A DNA stretch of 64,000 nt, taken from positions 3,899,001 to 3,963,000 of the forward strand of contig NZ_JAPEPJ010000001.1 in the NCBI RefSeq assembly GCF_026340255.1, in the 5' to 3' direction. The notes under the pieces were generated by a model. It saw nothing but the letters and a program-made list of their open reading frames with translations, did not search any database and was not told the origin of the DNA. Numbering within the stretch: position 1 is the first letter of the stretch; each line of letters opens with the position of its first letter. This DNA is from Streptomyces sp. NBC_01408 (GTDB lineage: Bacteria; Actinomycetota; Actinomycetes; Streptomycetales; Streptomycetaceae). The translations under genes were made by a program, and so were the position numbers. Positions 61,334 through 64,000 of the stretch are shown here, piece after piece.

Positions 61334-61350
61334 CATAAACTGATGTTATG
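61334..61350. promoter_or_regulatory. LysR-type operator overlapping the regulator's start codon
   Basis: CATAA (61334-61338) and TTATG (61346-61350) form an inverted repeat with a 7-bp spacer, which fits the T-N11-A pattern of LysR boxes. TAAACT (61336-61341) within it could be the -10 of a leaderless LysR transcript beginning at the ATG 61348. Confidence 0.5.
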
Positions 61351-62271
61351 GGCAATGACGAGTGGGTTCCGCTGGCGCACCGGGTACCGGACCTGGGCGC
61401 GCTGGAACTGCTGCTCGCGGTGGCGCGGGTGGGCAGTCTGAGCGGCGCGGCCCGGCGGCTGGGCATCACCCAGCCCGCGGCGAGCAGCCGGATCCGGGCC
61501 ATGGAGACCCGGCTGGGCGTGGCCCTGGTCGACCGGTCGCCCCGCGGGTCGACGCTGACCGCGGAAGGGGCGCTGGTCACGGACTGGGCCCGGCAGGTGG
61601 TGGAGGCCGCGGAGGCCTTCGATGCGGGGGCGCAGGCGCTACGGGGACGCCGGGACTCGCGGCTGCGCGTGGCCGCCAGCATGACCATCGCGGAGTACTT
61701 GCTGCCGGGGTGGCTGATCGCGCTGCGCGGGCAGCGGCCGGACACGGCGGTGTCGCTGCACGCGGGGAACTCGGCGGTGGTCGCGCAGCGGGTCCTGTCG
61801 CACGAGGCGGACCTCGGTTTCGTGGAGGGGCTGACCGTGCCGGAGGGGCTGGACTCGGCCGTCATCGCGAAGGACCGGCTGATCGTGGCGGTGGCCCCGG
61901 GTCACGCGTGGGCCCGGCGCTCGCGCGGGGTGGCCGCGGCGGAACTGGCGTCGACGCCGCTGATCCTGCGGGAGCGGGGGTCGGGGACGCGGCAGGTGCT
62001 GGACGCTGCGCTGGCGGGGGCCGGGGGGCTGGCCGAGCCGCTGCTGGAGCTGGCGTCGACCACTGCCGTGAAGGCTGCGGCGCTGAGTGGGGCGGGGCCG
62101 TGCGTGCTGTCGGAACTGGCCCTGGGGGACGAGCTGGCGGCGCGGCGGCTGGTCGCCGTGCCGGTTGCCGGGGCGGCGCTGGACCGTGAGCTGCGGGCCG
62201 TCTGGCCGGTGGGGGCCAGGCCGGCGGGGCCCGCGCGGGATCTGCTGTCGCTGACGCGGGGGCGGGGCTAG
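61348..62271 (+). CDS. LysR-family transcriptional regulator
   Basis: A 307-residue LysR-type regulator. The N-terminal winged helix-turn-helix (about 10-70) contains LELLLAVARVGSLSGAARRL, followed by GITQPAASSRIRAMETRLG. The effector-binding domain follows (LRVAASMTIAEYLLPGWLIAL, then VAPGHAWARRS and LILRERGSGTRQVLDAAL). It resembles the CysB/CbbR-like group that often controls TDT or inorganic anion transport genes. It is divergent from the TDT transporter with a 70-bp shared region. No ribosome site is visible and the -10-like TAAACT lies six bases upstream of the ATG. Confidence 0.93.
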   Translation: MGNDEWVPLAHRVPDLGALELLLAVARVGSLSGAARRLGITQPAASSRIRAMETRLGVALVDRSPRGSTLTAEGALVTDWARQVVEAAEAFDAGAQALRGRRDSRLRVAASMTIAEYLLPGWLIALRGQRPDTAVSLHAGNSAVVAQRVLSHEADLGFVEGLTVPEGLDSAVIAKDRLIVAVAPGHAWARRSRGVAAAELASTPLILRERGSGTRQVLDAALAGAGGLAEPLLELASTTAVKAAALSGAGPCVLSELALGDELAARRLVAVPVAGAALDRELRAVWPVGARPAGPARDLLSLTRGRG

Positions 62272-62529
62272 CCGCCGCCGCCTGGCCTCTGGCCGGGGGT
62301 TGGGTGCGGCGCCGTTGCCGGGGCTCCGCCCCGGACCCCGCGCCTCAATCGCCGGCGGGGCTGGGTTGGGGCTCTGCCTCGGGACCCCGCGCCTCAATCG
62401 CCGGCGGGGCTGGGTTGGGGCTCTGCCTCGGGACCCCGCGCCTCAATCGCCGGCGGGGCTGGGATTGGGGCGGCGGGGCTGGATTTGGGGCTCTGCCCCC
62501 GCGCCTCATGCGCTGGCGGGGCCCGGGGC
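62272..62529. repeat. Tandem 49-bp repeat array of the palindromic intergenic element
   Basis: Copies beginning CCTCAATCGCCGGCGGGGCT start at 62343, 62392 and 62441. The first two 49-bp units (62343-62391 and 62392-62440) are identical; the third matches for 24 bases and then decays into related fragments up to 62529. A partial copy precedes at about 62319. It fills the gap between the convergent LysR-type and gamma-glutamyl hydrolase genes. Confidence 0.9.
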
Positions 62530-63252
62530 TTAGACGCCGGCGGGGCTGGGGGCTTGTAGGGGTTTGCGGGTGGCGGCCTGTTCGATCAGGGCGGACATCA
62601 CGCGGGTGTCCTTGTCCCGCTCCGGGTGCCACTGGACGCCCAGGCACCAGTGCGCGGGGTCGGTGAGTTCGATGGCCTCCACCGTGCCGTCGGTGGCGTG
62701 GGCCGAGGCCATGAGGCCGCGGCCCAGGCGGTCGACGGCCTGGTGGTGGTAGGTCGGGACCTCTGCCTCCTCGGGGACCAGCGTCGCGTACCGGGTGCCG
62801 GGGACCGGGCGGACCGGGTGCCAGGACATGGTGCCCGGTGTGTCCATGTGCCCGTCGAGGTGCTGGGTCAGGGTGCCGCCCAGGGCCACGTTCAGGGCCT
62901 GCATGCCCCGGCAGACGCCGAGCGTCGGCAGGCCCGTCTCCAGCGCGGCGGCGATCAGGGCGAGCTCCCAGTGGTCGCGGACGGTCGCGGGGGCGCCCGT
63001 ACGGGGGTCGCGGGCGGCGCCGTAGTGGACCGGGTCCACGTCGGGGCCGCCCGCCACGACCAGCCCGTCCAGCCGGCCCAGCACCTCCGCCGCCGTCCCG
63101 GGTTCGTCCGGCGGGAGCAGCACGGCCGTGCCGCCCGCCGCCTGGACGAGTTCGTAGTACCCCGCGGGGACGAGCGCCGTCGGGATGTCCCACACGCCGT
63201 AGCGGGTGGACTCCTCCACGTAGGTGCTGATGCCGATGAGCGGCCTGGGCAC
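62530..63252 (-). CDS. Gamma-glutamyl-gamma-aminobutyrate hydrolase family protein (class I amidotransferase-like)
   Basis: A 240-residue peptidase C26 family enzyme related to PuuD. The nucleophile is C114 in LGVCRGMQALN, with H209 and E211 in VQWHPE completing the triad. VAGGPDVDPVHYG and TYHHQAVDRLG are typical. It hydrolyses gamma-glutamyl amide bonds of gamma-glutamylated amines such as GABA, polyamine or ethanolamine intermediates. The start is GTG, after TGGAGGT. It lies 48 bases downstream of an APC permease gene and is transcribed in the same direction. The last residues PSPAGV are encoded by a fragment of the adjacent repeat. Confidence 0.92.
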   Translation of the reverse strand: MPRPLIGISTYVEESTRYGVWDIPTALVPAGYYELVQAAGGTAVLLPPDEPGTAAEVLGRLDGLVVAGGPDVDPVHYGAARDPRTGAPATVRDHWELALIAAALETGLPTLGVCRGMQALNVALGGTLTQHLDGHMDTPGTMSWHPVRPVPGTRYATLVPEEAEVPTYHHQAVDRLGRGLMASAHATDGTVEAIELTDPAHWCLGVQWHPERDKDTRVMSALIEQAATRKPLQAPSPAGV

Positions 63253-63299
63253 GTTCTTTACCTCCAGGACGGGTGGTGCGGTCGGGCGGGAACAGGATT

Positions 63300-64000
63300 T
63301 CAGTCCCGCGAGAGCTCCGCCTCCGCTTTGGCGAGGGCGGCGAACTCCTCCTCGGGCGCCGAGGCCACGAGGCGGTGCCGGCTGTAGAAGGCGAAGTAGG
63401 CGAGGGCGACGGCGTACACGGCCAGCGCGATGAACGCCGCGTCCTTGTCCACCAGGAAGGTGGCGACCAGCGCCGACAGGGCGAGGACGAAGGCCACCGA
63501 GGAGGTCAGGATCCCGCCGGGGGTCCGGTACGGGCGTTCCAGGTCCGGCTCCCGGCGGCGCAGCACGATGTGGGAGAGGGCCATCAGGGCGTAGGAGATG
63601 GTCGCGCCGAACACCGCGATGTTGAGCATGCGCTCGCCGTTGCCGGTGGCCGCGGCGAGGGTGAAGCCGATCGCGCCGGGGATGACGAGGCCCAGGTACG
63701 GGGCCTTGCGCCGGGAGGTCAGGGAGAGGAAGCGCGGCAGGTATCCGGCCCGGGAGAGGGCGAAGAGCTGGCGCGAGCCCGCGTAGATGAGGGAGAAGAA
63801 GGAGGCCACCAGGCCGGCCAGGCCGGCGTAGTTCACGAACCGGCTCAGCGCGGTGGGGCCACCGTCGCCCTCCAGCGCCTGGATCAGCGGGTTGCCGGCC
63901 TTGACGGCGTTCGCGCCCTGCGCGCCCGTGGCGGCGAAGAAGGTGATCAGCGCCAGCAGGGCGAGCACGCCCATGGAGATGGCGAGCGCCTTCGGCATGG
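63300..64000 (-). CDS. APC-family amino acid/amine permease (C-terminal part)
   Basis: The C-terminal 233 residues of an amino acid-polyamine-organocation permease; the gene runs past the window edge, so the visible Met at 63998 is not taken as its start. About seven transmembrane helices are present. GGPTALSRFVNYAGLAGLVASFFSLIYAGSRQLFALSRAGYLP (key part: SFFSLIYAGSRQLFALSRAG) and EPDLERPYRTPGG are typical of the ethanolamine permease (eat) subgroup. Together with the adjacent gamma-glutamyl hydrolase it suggests uptake and gamma-glutamylation-based use of ethanolamine or another amine; near glnA4 in S. coelicolor a comparable set occurs, as I recall. Confidence 0.85.
   Translation of the reverse strand, partial: MPKALAISMGVLALLALITFFAATGAQGANAVKAGNPLIQALEGDGGPTALSRFVNYAGLAGLVASFFSLIYAGSRQLFALSRAGYLPRFLSLTSRRKAPYLGLVIPGAIGFTLAAATGNGERMLNIAVFGATISYALMALSHIVLRRREPDLERPYRTPGGILTSSVAFVLALSALVATFLVDKDAAFIALAVYAVALAYFAFYSRHRLVASAPEEEFAALAKAEAELSRD

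Noticed and set aside
62319..62529. CRISPR array
   Set aside because: The 49-bp units are directly contiguous with no variable spacers, and no cas genes are nearby.

Overview
The window is chromosomal DNA from a Streptomyces species. The evidence is uniformly high GC with strong third-position GC bias, chaplins, class E sortase-type LAxTG anchoring, the complete Pup-proteasome locus, mycothiol ligase MshC, GTG/TTG starts and GTGA/ATGA couplings. Gene order matches what I recall of the S. coelicolor SCO1675 to about SCO1613 core region (chpH-chpC, parJ/SCO1662, the SCO1664 family gene, gylR-glpFKD, metH, arc-dop-pup-prcBA-pafA, pafBC-tatAC). That match is from memory of gene families, not from an alignment.

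Layout. 1-2.3 kb: a short chaplin, a sortase-anchored chaplin with a long Pro/Gly repeat, a DUF5703 gene and an acidic-tailed protein. 2.3-9.0 kb: a RecD2-like protein that has lost its helicase motifs (coupled to an aldo-keto reductase), an F420-type oxidoreductase, a ferritin-like diiron protein and CorA. 9.0-12.6 kb: a conserved but functionally unexplained actinobacterial trio (phosphatase/mutase, DUF3090, PI-kinase-like) followed by mshC. 12.7-19 kb: parJ, then the glycerol regulon (glpD, glpK, glpF, gylR, all minus strand) with repeated candidate GylR operators. 19-29 kb: metH with a possible switching leader, a HAD phosphatase, two tandem orphan peptide-binding lipoproteins, a response regulator and a RecB-type Fe-S nuclease.

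29-47 kb is the proteasome neighbourhood: site-2 protease, TrmI, a ferredoxin, arc, dop, pup (encoded directly with C-terminal Glu), an endonuclease VII-like gene interrupted by an in-frame TAA, prcB, prcA, a LacI/MFS pair, pafA, two FKBPs, and the DNA-damage activator pair pafB-pafC. Arc and PrcAB form the ATPase and core, PafA attaches Pup and Dop removes it. 47-53 kb: tatA, tatC, a lipid kinase and a HelY/Mtr4-like helicase. The helicase, and more weakly the RecB nuclease, carry upstream sequences resembling the PafBC-dependent RecA-NDp promoter, which would tie these genes to the locally encoded PafBC.

53-64 kb is more accessory: TetR regulator, RluA-type pseudouridine synthase, secreted serine hydrolase, a 505-bp imperfect palindrome, a siderophore-interacting protein under an iron box, a 5'-3' exonuclease, an XRE-cupin regulator coupled to a cytosolic metal-receptor fold protein, a TDT transporter with divergent LysR, a 49-bp tandem repeat, and a gamma-glutamyl hydrolase next to a truncated APC permease. 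No tRNA, rRNA, CRISPR array, insertion sequence or prophage was seen.
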